A DNA stretch of 64,000 nucleotides, from contig JAIYAX010000018.1 in assembly GCA_027488815.1 (NCBI GenBank), positions 1 to 64,000 on the forward strand, in the 5' to 3' direction. The DNA comes from Cytophagaceae bacterium. GTDB lineage: Bacteria > Bacteroidota > Bacteroidia > Cytophagales > JAIYAX01. Shown piece after piece: positions 36,082 through 45,710 of this stretch. Positions within the stretch are counted from its first letter, which is position 1. The number at the start of each line of letters is the position of its first letter. The translations under genes and the position numbers were made by a program. The notes under the pieces were generated by a model that saw only the letters and a list, made by a program, of their open reading frames with translations, did not search any database and was not told the DNA's origin.

Positions 36082-37110
36082 ATGAACAGACTATCCATCT
36101 ATTTTCTGGTGCTCCTGAGCATTTCAGCCTGTAACAAATCTGTTTCGCTCAGTGCATGGCAACCAGCTCCAATTACAGTGCCAAGGCATATACAAAAAAT
36201 TACTTTGGTTAACCGTACCTTGCCTGAGAGCAAAATTGCAAATGTGATCGAGGGGGTGCTCACGGGAGAGCTTCCTTTTCAGGATAAAAATGCTGTACAG
36301 GCTTCGATGAACTCATTGCTGAACTCATTGAGCGAGTCCTCACGTTTTCAGTCGGGAGTGTACCCAACGGTGCTGAAAGGCTCCGGCTCAGGTGGCTTGT
36401 TGCCTATGCCATTGGATTGGCCTACGGTAGAGCGTATTTGCAGAGAGACCCAGGCAGATGCTGTGCTTGCATTGGAAACCTACGACTCTGACTTCATCGT
36501 TACCAATGCCGAAAAACTGGAAGACCAAAAGCAAAAAGATGGAACGGTGATCAAGACTAAGGTATATACGGCCCAAGGGGTGGCAACCATTAAGTTAGGC
36601 TTCCGGCTTTATGACATGAAAAACAGAGTGATCATAGATCAGCACCAATACAATCATGGAAACACCTGGAATGCACGGGGAAGCACCGCTGCTCAGGCTG
36701 CCCTGGCTCTGATTGCAAAAAACGATGCCGTTATGAGGGTGAGCGAAAGCTCAGGATATGTGTATGGCAAGCGCATCGTTCCCATGCAGGTTTGGCTTAG
36801 CCGACGAGTGTACTCCAAGGGAGGAGGAAACCCCCAGCTCAAAGCAGGTGCAAGAGCCGCCCTTGTGAATGATTGGGACAATGCCATCCGAAACTGGGAA
36901 CAAACGGCGAACTCAGGATCAAGCAAAAGTGCAGGCAAAGCATGCTACAATCTGGCCATCGCCTACGAAGTGCAAGGTGATTTTGAAAAAGCTCTTCAAT
37001 GGGCTAGAAGAGGCTATAGTCAATATGGCTTCAAACCCTCAAGGCAATATGTGGCTCAGTTGGAACAAAGAGTGATCAATGAGCAAAGGCTTAAGGAGCA
37101 GATGGAGTGA
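36082..37110 (+). CDS. DUF6340 family lipoprotein
   Basis: A 342-residue lipoprotein. The signal has a lipobox at LSISAC (Cys17). The middle region matches DUF6340: KITLVNRTLP, VIEGVLTGELPFQDK, ADAVLALETYDSDF. A C-terminal TPR-like pair of helices (about 268-330) contains AGKACYNLAIAYEVQGDFEKALQWA. The function is unknown; it is probably anchored to the inner face of the outer membrane. The gene stands alone on the plus strand between the phospholipase and the T9SS operon. No clear terminator is seen in 37111-37180. Confidence 0.8.
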   Translation: MNRLSIYFLVLLSISACNKSVSLSAWQPAPITVPRHIQKITLVNRTLPESKIANVIEGVLTGELPFQDKNAVQASMNSLLNSLSESSRFQSGVYPTVLKGSGSGGLLPMPLDWPTVERICRETQADAVLALETYDSDFIVTNAEKLEDQKQKDGTVIKTKVYTAQGVATIKLGFRLYDMKNRVIIDQHQYNHGNTWNARGSTAAQAALALIAKNDAVMRVSESSGYVYGKRIVPMQVWLSRRVYSKGGGNPQLKAGARAALVNDWDNAIRNWEQTANSGSSKSAGKACYNLAIAYEVQGDFEKALQWARRGYSQYGFKPSRQYVAQLEQRVINEQRLKEQME

Positions 37111-37180
37111 TCTTTCAAATAGGTACTTCCACACTGATATCTTCCAGGAAACTCCATGTGGCTGTTTGGAAAAAAAGGAA

Positions 37181-37291
37181 TTAGTTGTTAGCCATGGCTT
37201 CAATGTCTATTCCAAAAATAATGTTTGGACAACTACCTTGTGATTTCAAAAAAGCACCGTGGCTGAGGTATATGAATTGTAAGGCTCCCAT
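37181..37291 (-). pseudogene. Decayed fragment of a T9SS beta-helix protein gene
   Basis: This stretch is a 36-codon frame, ATG at 37291 to TAA at 37183-37181. Its product is homologous to an internal segment of the large T9SS protein encoded at 39088-43704. The shared protein pattern is YLSHGA-L--QG-CPNI-FGI--EAM-NN, and the DNA matches along 37187-37283 and 39646-39716. In the intact gene the next codon after Asn-Asn is GAA; here it is TAA, and similarity ends within two codons. It begins 3 bp after the stop of the 37295-39091 gene. I read it as a remnant of a duplicated paralogue. Confidence 0.75.
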
Positions 37292-37294
37292 CCC

Positions 37295-39091
37295 CTACTC
37301 CTTCACAAACTTAAACCGCTGCGGCCGCCCACTTACTTGCAGTTGAAGGATATAAAGCCCTGAGGGCAGGTTGTTCAGCCTGATTTCCCCAACTGCATCC
37401 CCATGAAGGTAGCCCTTGAGCATCTGTTGGCCTGTGATGGACCGAACTTCGTAAGGCACCTGTTGACTTGAAGAAACTGGCAGCTGCACCTGTAAGACCT
37501 CATTTGCCGGGTTGGGATACAGGTAAATTTGATCTGAAACAGCTAAAGCATCAGTTCCCAGAACCTGTCCGGTTGTATTGACCACTTTGGCGTTGAGGGT
37601 ATCCTTACACCCGAAGTAGTTGCTCACCACCAGTCTAACCCTCAGCGTATCAAGTGTAGGAGCCTTGGGCACCCGCAGGTCCTGGTCATCAGAGAGGAGC
37701 TGGTAGTTGTCGATGAACCATTCCGTGCTTTTCAAATCAGGCTGGCATTGCAGACTGGAAACGGAGGTATTGGTAAAAAAGATCGAATCTGCTGTGGCGA
37801 CTGCCGTAAATGCTGCGCTAGGCTTCTTACGAATGCTGTCCGGCCAGTTAAGCCCGCAGTAGTCATGCACATAGGGCGCACCGTAGCTATGGTTGACCAC
37901 CGAAAAGTACATGTCGCTCTGGGCAAAGTTGGAAGCAGAAGTAGCTAAGGCTCCATAGGCAATCCACTGGTTGGCCTCAAACTGCTCTAGGTCAGGAGAT
38001 ATGACCATACTAGAGGGCTGAAAATTGAATGATGAATCTAGTAAGCCAAGTTGATTATTGAAGAGATAAACTCGAGTGAGCAGTGGGTTGGCAAAATAAG
38101 CAACGCCTATGTTAGCGAAATGACCATTGGCTAAAAAAGCCATATCATTTAATGTTTGATTAGGAAGAGTGAATCTTACTTTTTCGTTGAGTGTTAAATC
38201 TAACTTAACAATTATGGCATTTCTGTTATTAGTAATGCTAAAAGATACAAAGTTCCTAAAGTCACCAGATAAAAAAATTTCATTCTGATAAAACTGCATA
38301 TACCTCAGCTCAAAGTTATTAGCCACCCCATTGGGCTGGATAAGTCTGGTTTGAATGGTATCACCTGTGGAAAGATCAAATTTTACAAGCCTGGGACGAG
38401 TCATATTTGGATTAAACAACTGCTCGGTAAATAGTAGAAGCCCGCAACCATCGTTGGTGATTAGCACCTCGTGCGCTCCAGACTGGCTCGAAATAGACTG
38501 CGGCATGACTTGTCGGTACCATTTGGGATTGAGGCTGCTGTCATACAATGCCAGGAATACCCTGAAATCGATAGAAGAGGGAGAAAACAGCTCATATCCC
38601 GAAGCTAAAATATCTCCATTGGGCAGCTTTCTGGCAAGTATGGTATTCCCTACCAAGTTGCCGTAAGTATGATTCGCCAATGGCACTCCATTCGAGTCGA
38701 TGAGCATAATAAATGGACTGAATGGATGATTACCTACACTTGGAAACTGATTATTGGCCACCCCACCAGACACGACATACCGATTATGGGCTATTCTTTC
38801 TATAGAATTTATACCTCCAGGCCCAAAAGGGGTATACTGTTTCATCCACAAAGTATCACATTGGTTGTTCAGCTTGAATATGGTCATTTGAGCCATAGGC
38901 ACCAGCGGAGGCAATGATATCTTGAACGTATCGATAGCAGCAGCAACTAAATAGGTGCTGGGACTTATTGGGGCAACTGAAGTAAACTGATCCGTGTTTT
39001 GATACCCAAAAGTCAAATGGCAATGGCTGGTCTGTGACCTTACAGAGCCACAGACAAGCACCAAAAGACATATCAATACGTTAACCCTCAT
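37295..39091 (-). CDS. Secreted T9SS type A sorting domain protein
   Basis: A 598-residue exported protein. The signal peptide ends near GSVRSQ. Residues about 20-410 have repeating strand patterns resembling a beta-propeller-like or delta-60-type repeat region (MLIDSNGVPLANHTYG, ILATNGDILASGYE-like turns). A PKD-like domain follows (AAFTAVATADSIFFTNTS to FGCKDTLNAKV, about 425-508). The C-terminal sorting domain begins LYPNPANEVLQVQL and ends GRPQRFKFVKE. It is the third gene of a coupled operon: its ATG overlaps the upstream stop by 4 bp (ATGA). The ligand or substrate is unknown. Confidence 0.85.
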   Translation of the reverse strand: MRVNVLICLLVLVCGSVRSQTSHCHLTFGYQNTDQFTSVAPISPSTYLVAAAIDTFKISLPPLVPMAQMTIFKLNNQCDTLWMKQYTPFGPGGINSIERIAHNRYVVSGGVANNQFPSVGNHPFSPFIMLIDSNGVPLANHTYGNLVGNTILARKLPNGDILASGYELFSPSSIDFRVFLALYDSSLNPKWYRQVMPQSISSQSGAHEVLITNDGCGLLLFTEQLFNPNMTRPRLVKFDLSTGDTIQTRLIQPNGVANNFELRYMQFYQNEIFLSGDFRNFVSFSITNNRNAIIVKLDLTLNEKVRFTLPNQTLNDMAFLANGHFANIGVAYFANPLLTRVYLFNNQLGLLDSSFNFQPSSMVISPDLEQFEANQWIAYGALATSASNFAQSDMYFSVVNHSYGAPYVHDYCGLNWPDSIRKKPSAAFTAVATADSIFFTNTSVSSLQCQPDLKSTEWFIDNYQLLSDDQDLRVPKAPTLDTLRVRLVVSNYFGCKDTLNAKVVNTTGQVLGTDALAVSDQIYLYPNPANEVLQVQLPVSSSQQVPYEVRSITGQQMLKGYLHGDAVGEIRLNNLPSGLYILQLQVSGRPQRFKFVKE

Positions 39092-42000
39092 CGCTTGAGC
39101 ACAAAATTCATTCTTTCGCTATAGCCTCCTTCACCACTAAGCTTTAAGATGTAAACCCCGTTTGGCAATTCATAAGAGGTTAAGTCAAACTGAAGTTCTG
39201 AGGCTTCAGCATCAAAAGACTTTAAAAACACCAATTCTCCAAGTGTATTCAATACCTCCATTTCCTTGAGGGTTTGTTTACCGGATGTTTTTATTGTAAA
39301 TACACCATTGCTGGGATTAGGGTAAAGGCTAAACAGATTCACCTCATCCTGTTTTACCTTAACGCTTCGATCTGCAACCCCAAAAAAGCTGGGACAAGTA
39401 GAAGTGATCGAACTAGTATATGATGGTGCAACTCCGCATAAGTTAACTGTTGCCCCCAACTTTTGAACAGATGAGCCTGGTCCTAAATTTTCATTATATG
39501 CAGCCGTATAACTGAGTGCTGTAGAGTTAAGATTCGCAATTCCATAATAATCATTCAACCAGTCATAGCCAACAGCAAAAACCGCTTGTGTTCCGTTGTT
39601 GATGTACTGCAATGGGTATCCGTCGGAGAGGAATTCGTTGTTGGACATAGCTTCAAGCCCTATTCCAAAATTAATGTTTGGACAACCACCCTGTGCATTT
39701 AAAACAGCTCCATGGCTGAGGTAGATGCCATAGGTTTGCGTACCCGATGTATTTTGGTCCTTCACAAAGTCATTGCATTTGATTTGAAATAGGGCAGGGT
39801 TGCTAAGGGTGCTGTTACCTTGTCTTAGTTCAAAGCCTTTCTCATTGTTGTAGAACTGATTGCCGGTGATCGATGAGCTTGCAAAGTCTCCTCCTTTATC
39901 GGATATGCCAACGGTGATGAACTGAAACACATTGTTGGAAGCTGTATAACTCAAACCTCCCGAAAAGGCTGCATAGTCCCCATAAATGCCATATTGGGTT
40001 GGGAATACACCGGATGAGACCGATGTCGGGTTAAAATTATTCCCATCGATCACGCTTGAAGCCATAGCAAGACCTTTGATATAAACCCCTGTAGGTGCCA
40101 GTATAGTCTGAATGAATGCCCCTGCAACATGATTATATACAGGCATCGAAGGCGGTGTTGAAGGTATCTCAAAAGTGGAATTCCTCAAATCAATTGCCCC
40201 ATTCAATACGACTGCTGCCTTGTAGCAATTGCTGAAGAAATTGTTCTGTCCGATGGTATTCCTTACTCCCTTAAACTGGCATATTCCGGTAAACCCTTCA
40301 CTAAAGACATTTTGTTCAATCAGTAGGTTTTGTAGGTTCCCAAAGTCACCGCTGAACATGAGAAAGCTCATTGGCAGATAATCACCGGTGTTGTAAGGTT
40401 GGATCATCGTATTGGCATTGCCATTGAACTGGTTGGAGGTGATCAGACTTCCTGCGGGTAATGTCCCACCTGAAAGATCATCCTGTATAGAGGCATTCAG
40501 GTTATTGTGAAAGGTATTGTTAAACACCTGATAAGCACATGATCCATTTGAGTGATCAATGAAAATCCCATTAAAGCTGTGCTCCAAAGTAGATCCATCC
40601 ATCGTTAAGGTCGAGCTATTGGCCACCTCTACTCCCCACCACATTTGACCGCAATCACTGGTTAGTAAGGCATTTCTGATGGTTAATTTAGCATTCCTTA
40701 GTACCAATTTGCTTTTTACCACATTTAAAAAGTTATCCCAGTCACCACTAAAGTAAAGGATTGAGCCTGGATTGATGTAATAATCACCTTCTGCCAAAGT
40801 CAATGTCCCATCCACAAACAAGGATCCATTGATGGTGCCACCCCCGTATACAATATCGACCCCGTTACCTGAACCTACGAATTTTTCATACACCGTTCCG
40901 GAATTGAGTGCCAATGTGCCGTTGTAAGCATGGCAACAGGCAAGGTTCCAGATATTCTCGGTATGGCTAATGACCCAATGGACTCCATTGTTGAAATTGA
41001 TTTCTAGGGTAATCGCCTGTGGCCCAACAGCATTAAAAAAGACACCTGTAGGGTCTGTTGAATTCCACAATTGAACACTTGCGTTGCTGCCTAAATCCCA
41101 GGTAAAAGAAGAAACCAAATTCATATCAACTCCGGTGAAGCTGAGACTTAGCCCATTAACACATTGGTTGCCGGAGGAAACAATTTGAACTACACTTTCA
41201 TCTATAATCGTCACCTCAACAGTATCAAACGAATAGCAGCCGGAAGGTGTAGTGTACTTAACGATAAATGTCTGGTCATGTGTAAGACTGCTGATGGTCG
41301 GGTTACCAGAGCTTGGATTGACAAAATACTGGCTGGGGGTCCACTGATATGTGCCAGCAGGGTTTGTAGCTGACCCCAAAGTATAGCCGGTAGCATCGCC
41401 GTAGGCTTGAAAATCTGCACCTGCGGTAAAGGACAAGAAGGTGTTGTCAATGATCCCATCACTACCGTTGGTGGCAAGCAAAGCTTGTATCTGACACCTG
41501 CTCATACATCCTGTAGTAGGTGTAGCCAATGAAACATTTGGGTTACTTCCAATAGTAGCTGCCTGCCTTACAAAAATTCGTGAAGGTGGATCAACCAATT
41601 GCAAATTGGCCCCTGGCTCAATGCAGATAAAGGCATTGTCTTTGACATCAATTCGGCCACTTCCTTGTACAATGACATTGGCACCTGATTTTATAATCAA
41701 CGTTGACTTCGGGTTAACAATGAGTTCAGCCTGATCTTCAATGAGCAAAGTGGTGCCTGAGTTAATCTGTAGATAGGTTGGAGTGACGAAATCGGGATAG
41801 GTATATTGCCCATTGGGCAATAATGCACCTCTTGTTTCCCTATTGGGAGTTCCTGAATGATCAATGGTCAGTTTTTTACCTGCCTTGATGACCAGATCAC
41901 GGAACGCACCCGGGATGTCTGATAGCTGGATTTGCCCGGTCATTCTTTGGTCGTTGGCTATATCCACATCGTTGTACTTGATCTGTAGCTGTATGTCTCC

Positions 42001-43704
42001 GGAAACGGTATTGTAGTTCACTATCTCAAAAGAAATTCCGTTTAGGTGAAAATCTTCAAGCCTCTGGGTAGTAGAATTATATTTCAAATGAGGCACTATG
42101 GCCGGGTTACCCGTGATGCCAACTTTCTTGCCTACCTGGTTGAGGGCGGAGTTGATACCTTTTACACCGTACTCGAACTGACCATTGACTTGATCAATCC
42201 AAAAACATTCATTAAAAGTTCCCTGAAATTGTGGGTCATACATTATTCTATTAACACTTAAATTAACACCTTGTGGGGCATGAATAAAAAAAGGATAATC
42301 TCCTCGTATTGCTGCAAAATTACTATGGTGAGAAAAAGAGTTTTTAAAACCACGTGAATGATTAGTGAAAAATGCACTCCAATTTGTTACATCAAGTCCA
42401 GTATTTAAAAATTGAAAGTCTGAATGCCCTGTTCCCAAATTTAAATATTTGAAGCCATTTGATTGAGCACCAAGATTATAAATATGTTGCAAACTTCCGC
42501 CTGTTTCAGACTCGATATAAGCATAAATACCTTTGGAGGGCAAAGGAAAGGGATCGCCATTCTGTTTGTGTGTCCAATTACCTAAATCAAAATGAGAATT
42601 GTGTTGCCTATTCTCTAAATACAAATATTGAACTGGATTAGTATTCGGTAGTCTAATTCTGATAAAATCATTATAAGTTAAATGATCTCTCAGTGTATAA
42701 ATTCCATTTTGACTAAAGCTACTGATGTCATTCTGAGGATTCAAGGGTATCCAACCCAATTGATATCGCTCAAAAGCATTGGCCGAAGTGTTCATCTCAG
42801 AATAATCCATCAAACTCCAACCACTGTAGGCATAAAACTTGTTACCAACGGCTTTATGCTCACCTCCATGATGTGGGCAATCATAAAAGCTATGAGCCAT
42901 TTCGTGAATAATCGTATTGCGTATCCAGTTGATTTCGAAATAGCCGCTTGTTAAAGTAATTCCGTTTGTTATACTGTAAGCAGGCGTGACATTAGGGGGA
43001 GTAACAATACCAGTGAAGTTGGGACCGCTGAAGCCTCCAGCTCCTTCCTGACGGTAAATATAAACTGTGTAATCAATTTTATTGTCTGGGAGAGACATAC
43101 TATTATCTGTCAAATATTGAGGGTTATTGGTATGAAGATCAAAACGAGACCAATCAAAACTTGGAATTAAAGTTCTTAGTTGATTAGGTACCTGATTCCA
43201 ATCATTTACATTCCATTGATTTACTCTTAAAGGAAAGGGTTCTGCAATGATACGCAATTGACCATTGCTCATTTTATAGAAGTAGTTAGATAAAGTATTA
43301 TCTGTTGCAGATAAACTAAATTGTGCGGAATCATTATAAAACAACTCATTCTGATACCATGAATTGGGCAAAGTTCTACAGCAAGCATCTGGGTCATTAG
43401 GTTTAAACGGCAGGTTCTCCCAGCCTGAAAGATTGTAATCACTTCTGATTATACCCGTTGCACCAGGGTTATCAAATCCAACATAAACTATTAAAAATCG
43501 GTAATCCCCTTTAGGAGTAAAAGTTCTACCGTTCTTAGTAAAAAGTGTACTTTGCGGTCCAGAAGGTTTTGCAAATGCATGATACAGATTTACCAAAGAG
43601 TCATTAAGCAAACACTTTGGGCCAGGTAGGATTGGCTGACCCACTGATTTAGCAAAAAAGAAAAAAATACTAAACAGAGTTAAAACAAAATTGAATATTC
43701 TCAT
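39088..43704 (-). CDS. Large secreted T9SS protein with zincin-like domain and beta-helix
   Basis: A 1538-residue exported protein. The signal peptide ends near AKSVGQ. The N-terminal domain (about 60-480) has the zinc-peptidase motif HEMAH at 267-271, followed by the His/Cys-rich FYDCPHHGGEH and then SGWSLMDYSEM, reminiscent of M6 or reprolysin-like enzymes. The middle has strand-rich repeats and a PKD-like segment. About 1000-1400 has right-handed beta-helix repeats (NNTFHNN, SNQFNGNAN, NNVFQFI). The sorting domain starts LYPNPSNGVFTIKT and ends MNFVLKR. Neighbours on both sides overlap by ATGA, so the three proteins are made together. Confidence 0.8.
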   Translation of the reverse strand: MRIFNFVLTLFSIFFFFAKSVGQPILPGPKCLLNDSLVNLYHAFAKPSGPQSTLFTKNGRTFTPKGDYRFLIVYVGFDNPGATGIIRSDYNLSGWENLPFKPNDPDACCRTLPNSWYQNELFYNDSAQFSLSATDNTLSNYFYKMSNGQLRIIAEPFPLRVNQWNVNDWNQVPNQLRTLIPSFDWSRFDLHTNNPQYLTDNSMSLPDNKIDYTVYIYRQEGAGGFSGPNFTGIVTPPNVTPAYSITNGITLTSGYFEINWIRNTIIHEMAHSFYDCPHHGGEHKAVGNKFYAYSGWSLMDYSEMNTSANAFERYQLGWIPLNPQNDISSFSQNGIYTLRDHLTYNDFIRIRLPNTNPVQYLYLENRQHNSHFDLGNWTHKQNGDPFPLPSKGIYAYIESETGGSLQHIYNLGAQSNGFKYLNLGTGHSDFQFLNTGLDVTNWSAFFTNHSRGFKNSFSHHSNFAAIRGDYPFFIHAPQGVNLSVNRIMYDPQFQGTFNECFWIDQVNGQFEYGVKGINSALNQVGKKVGITGNPAIVPHLKYNSTTQRLEDFHLNGISFEIVNYNTVSGDIQLQIKYNDVDIANDQRMTGQIQLSDIPGAFRDLVIKAGKKLTIDHSGTPNRETRGALLPNGQYTYPDFVTPTYLQINSGTTLLIEDQAELIVNPKSTLIIKSGANVIVQGSGRIDVKDNAFICIEPGANLQLVDPPSRIFVRQAATIGSNPNVSLATPTTGCMSRCQIQALLATNGSDGIIDNTFLSFTAGADFQAYGDATGYTLGSATNPAGTYQWTPSQYFVNPSSGNPTISSLTHDQTFIVKYTTPSGCYSFDTVEVTIIDESVVQIVSSGNQCVNGLSLSFTGVDMNLVSSFTWDLGSNASVQLWNSTDPTGVFFNAVGPQAITLEINFNNGVHWVISHTENIWNLACCHAYNGTLALNSGTVYEKFVGSGNGVDIVYGGGTINGSLFVDGTLTLAEGDYYINPGSILYFSGDWDNFLNVVKSKLVLRNAKLTIRNALLTSDCGQMWWGVEVANSSTLTMDGSTLEHSFNGIFIDHSNGSCAYQVFNNTFHNNLNASIQDDLSGGTLPAGSLITSNQFNGNANTMIQPYNTGDYLPMSFLMFSGDFGNLQNLLIEQNVFSEGFTGICQFKGVRNTIGQNNFFSNCYKAAVVLNGAIDLRNSTFEIPSTPPSMPVYNHVAGAFIQTILAPTGVYIKGLAMASSVIDGNNFNPTSVSSGVFPTQYGIYGDYAAFSGGLSYTASNNVFQFITVGISDKGGDFASSSITGNQFYNNEKGFELRQGNSTLSNPALFQIKCNDFVKDQNTSGTQTYGIYLSHGAVLNAQGGCPNINFGIGLEAMSNNEFLSDGYPLQYINNGTQAVFAVGYDWLNDYYGIANLNSTALSYTAAYNENLGPGSSVQKLGATVNLCGVAPSYTSSITSTCPSFFGVADRSVKVKQDEVNLFSLYPNPSNGVFTIKTSGKQTLKEMEVLNTLGELVFLKSFDAEASELQFDLTSYELPNGVYILKLSGEGGYSERMNFVLKR

Positions 43705-44648
43705 GGACGTAAGAGTTTATAATTGATAAAGCTTTTTTGAGTAAAAATCGAGCAATGCAATACACCCTCAGGGAAATCACCTGTCAGCGTTAAATTACCA
43801 TCTTGGTCAAGAAAACAATCTTCCTTATTGTAAACAATTCTACCGATAGCATCATAGAGTTTCACTGAAAAACTCTGGCCCACGTGCTTTTCCGAAACAA
43901 TTTGCAATTGCCAGGATGAAGTGAAAAAGGCATTAAAATCAGTTTTCCTTGATGAAAAGGTCTCGAACGCTAGAACTTGAGTACAACTCTGTAAAAATGG
44001 ATTGATGTAGATTAATAATGAACTGTCTCTTTTACATGATAAAAAAAGATAAGAAGTTGGATCATCACCAAAATTCTGATAATAATTTAATCCTAGCGGA
44101 GTTCCAATCCCTTCAATCCAAACCAGATTACTTGGGATAAAAGTTGTTAGGGGATTATGATTTAAAAAATCAGCATAATTAATGCCCGGTGTGCTTAAGT
44201 AAACAAACTTACGCTGCGCATTAGCAAAAAACATCGATTTAGTAGAATCAACATAAAATGTTCCCCCATAAATCGAATTTGTTGTGCCACTTAGCAATGA
44301 GTCTCCTGTATTTAATGTAAAGTCATATAGGGTTATCCATGTCTGACTTGCTATATGTCTGATCAACACTTTTCGATTAGCTGTATCTTCTGCCACATAG
44401 TAGCCTAAATTACCTTGGCTAGGGTTAGCAATAGCATTCCAATGGACTAATGGCTGAGATGGTGAAGTTGTTGGAAATAATAAGATTTCACTCCAGTAAG
44501 TAATCTGAGCACCTTGAGGCATGTTGGTTCGATTGCCAATCACCCACACAGCCGAGTCATTCAACATCGGTATATACCCCTGCGCCTGAGTATTTCTGTT
44601 GATCATACATAAGATCAGCAGCACAAGATACTTTAATGCCTTTTTCAT
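43701..44648 (-). CDS. Secreted protein with T9SS-like C-terminal domain
   Basis: A 315-residue exported protein. The signal peptide ends at NTQAQ. Residues about 22-225 are beta-rich without a family I recognise (SAVWVIGNRTNMPQGAQITYW...). The last 80 residues (WQLQIVSEKHVGQSFSVKLYDAIGRIVYN to SFINYKLLRP) resemble a divergent T9SS type A domain, but lack the usual YPNP start. It is the first gene of the three-gene operon; its stop overlaps the next start as ATGA. The 190 bp upstream is AT-rich and shows no consensus promoter. Confidence 0.7.
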   Translation of the reverse strand: MKKALKYLVLLILCMINRNTQAQGYIPMLNDSAVWVIGNRTNMPQGAQITYWSEILLFPTTSPSQPLVHWNAIANPSQGNLGYYVAEDTANRKVLIRHIASQTWITLYDFTLNTGDSLLSGTTNSIYGGTFYVDSTKSMFFANAQRKFVYLSTPGINYADFLNHNPLTTFIPSNLVWIEGIGTPLGLNYYQNFGDDPTSYLFLSCKRDSSLLIYINPFLQSCTQVLAFETFSSRKTDFNAFFTSSWQLQIVSEKHVGQSFSVKLYDAIGRIVYNKEDCFLDQDGNLTLTGDFPEGVLHCSIFTQKSFINYKLLRP

Positions 44649-44838
44649 CGCATTTGGTTAAAGTAATGCCAAATTAGGCAGAAAAATGAATTATCCAAGC
44701 GGTATTTTAAGATATTTATCAAATATATAATTATTTATATTTTCCGTATAATTATTCGTAGTCACTAATTGCGATTATATTTAACCGAGTGTTGGGTAAA
44801 GATTAAAAGACGTGGCAGAAAAGTATCTACTTCTCGAT

Positions 44839-45399
44839 TTAAAACATGAACAATTCAATCTCCACGCTAAATCTGATGGTGTTGGGTCCGGCTCCCTGTG
44901 TACGATTATAGGTCTGCGTAGGGATTTTAAAGGTCACTTTATCTTCTTTAAAAGTAATCTCGACAGGTTTGCTGACAGATTGAGAGAAGTAATAGGTTCC
45001 CATATTTTGGTAGATCACATAAAATTGATCTGCCTTTTCAGATGACCTAAACGAAAAAAGATTCTGCATTCTAAAGTATCCCGATATAGGTAGTCCCTTA
45101 AAGTAGAAAAATACCCCAGAGACTGTGTCATTACTTGCCCCAATAATGTACTCACGCTCAGGACCTACCTCGCAGAAAGAGTAAACATCGGCAAAAGACA
45201 AAGTATCATTGCTGCTAAACCTGACTATTGCTTTTCCACTAGCCCCGGCACGGCAAGTGTCGGCAATCTTACCAGCCTGAAGGGTACCTGAGCCTCCTGA
45301 GGGTCCAGGATCATCATTTTTATCACTACAGCCTACAAAAGCCAAAAAGAAGATGATGTAGAAGAATAACCCGACTGAGTTAAAGAGGTTCGATCGCAT
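44839..45399 (-). CDS. Putative lipoprotein
   Basis: A 186-residue protein starting MRSNLFNSVGLFFYIIFF, with a lipobox near LAFVGC and a following acidic/Gly-rich linker (SDKNDDPGPSGGSG), typical of Bacteroidota surface or outer-membrane lipoproteins. The mature part is beta-rich with two Cys residues (DTCRAG, YSFCEVG) that could pair. I recognise no family. The ATG at 45399 is preferred to one 27 bp upstream because it opens the signal. The 205 bp before it (45400-45604) shows no gene or clear signal. Confidence 0.65.
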   Translation of the reverse strand: MRSNLFNSVGLFFYIIFFLAFVGCSDKNDDPGPSGGSGTLQAGKIADTCRAGASGKAIVRFSSNDTLSFADVYSFCEVGPEREYIIGASNDTVSGVFFYFKGLPISGYFRMQNLFSFRSSEKADQFYVIYQNMGTYYFSQSVSKPVEITFKEDKVTFKIPTQTYNRTQGAGPNTIRFSVEIELFMF

Positions 45400-45604
45400 G
45401 TACACCTTACTTAAGTACGATCTCAAAAATGAGCATTATCCGGTAAAAATAAAAAAGCCAAACAGTCTCATTCAGGGAAAAGACAGAGTTAATATCCAAA
45501 ATTCTTCAAAATATCTTTTTTTAGGCAAACTTATCATTGAGTTTAGCCTAATCTTAAAAAATTAAATAGTTACTTTTATTCGCAGAGGAGACTATAAAAC
45601 ATAA

Positions 45605-45630
45605 ATAAAAAAAGCCGCTTGTTGCGGCTT
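45605..45630 (-). terminator. Terminator after tRNA-Val
   Basis: The minus strand reads AAGCCGC, loop AACAA, GCGGCTT, then a T run (45612-45606). It ends the transcript that carries the tRNA-like modules and tRNA-Val. Confidence 0.85.
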
Positions 45631-45635
45631 ATGTG

Positions 45636-45710
45636 TGGGAGCTGAGGGATTCGAACCCCCGACCCTCTGCTTGTAAGGCAGATGCTCTGAACCAGCTGAG
45701 CTAAGCTCCC
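45636..45710 (-). tRNA. tRNA-Val(TAC)
   Basis: A 75-nt cloverleaf: acceptor GGGAGCT/AGCTCCC, discriminator A, D arm GCTC...GAGC, anticodon stem TCTGC/GCAGA with loop CTTACAA (anticodon TAC), T arm GGGGGTTCGAATCCC. CCA is not encoded. It decodes GUA/GUG. Its 5' half is repeated three times immediately upstream. Confidence 0.96.

Noticed and set aside
44649-44838. Possible small gene or RNA in the AT-rich gap before the T9SS operon
   Set aside because: No start codon with a sustained frame, no hairpin followed by a T run, and no consensus promoter could be found there.
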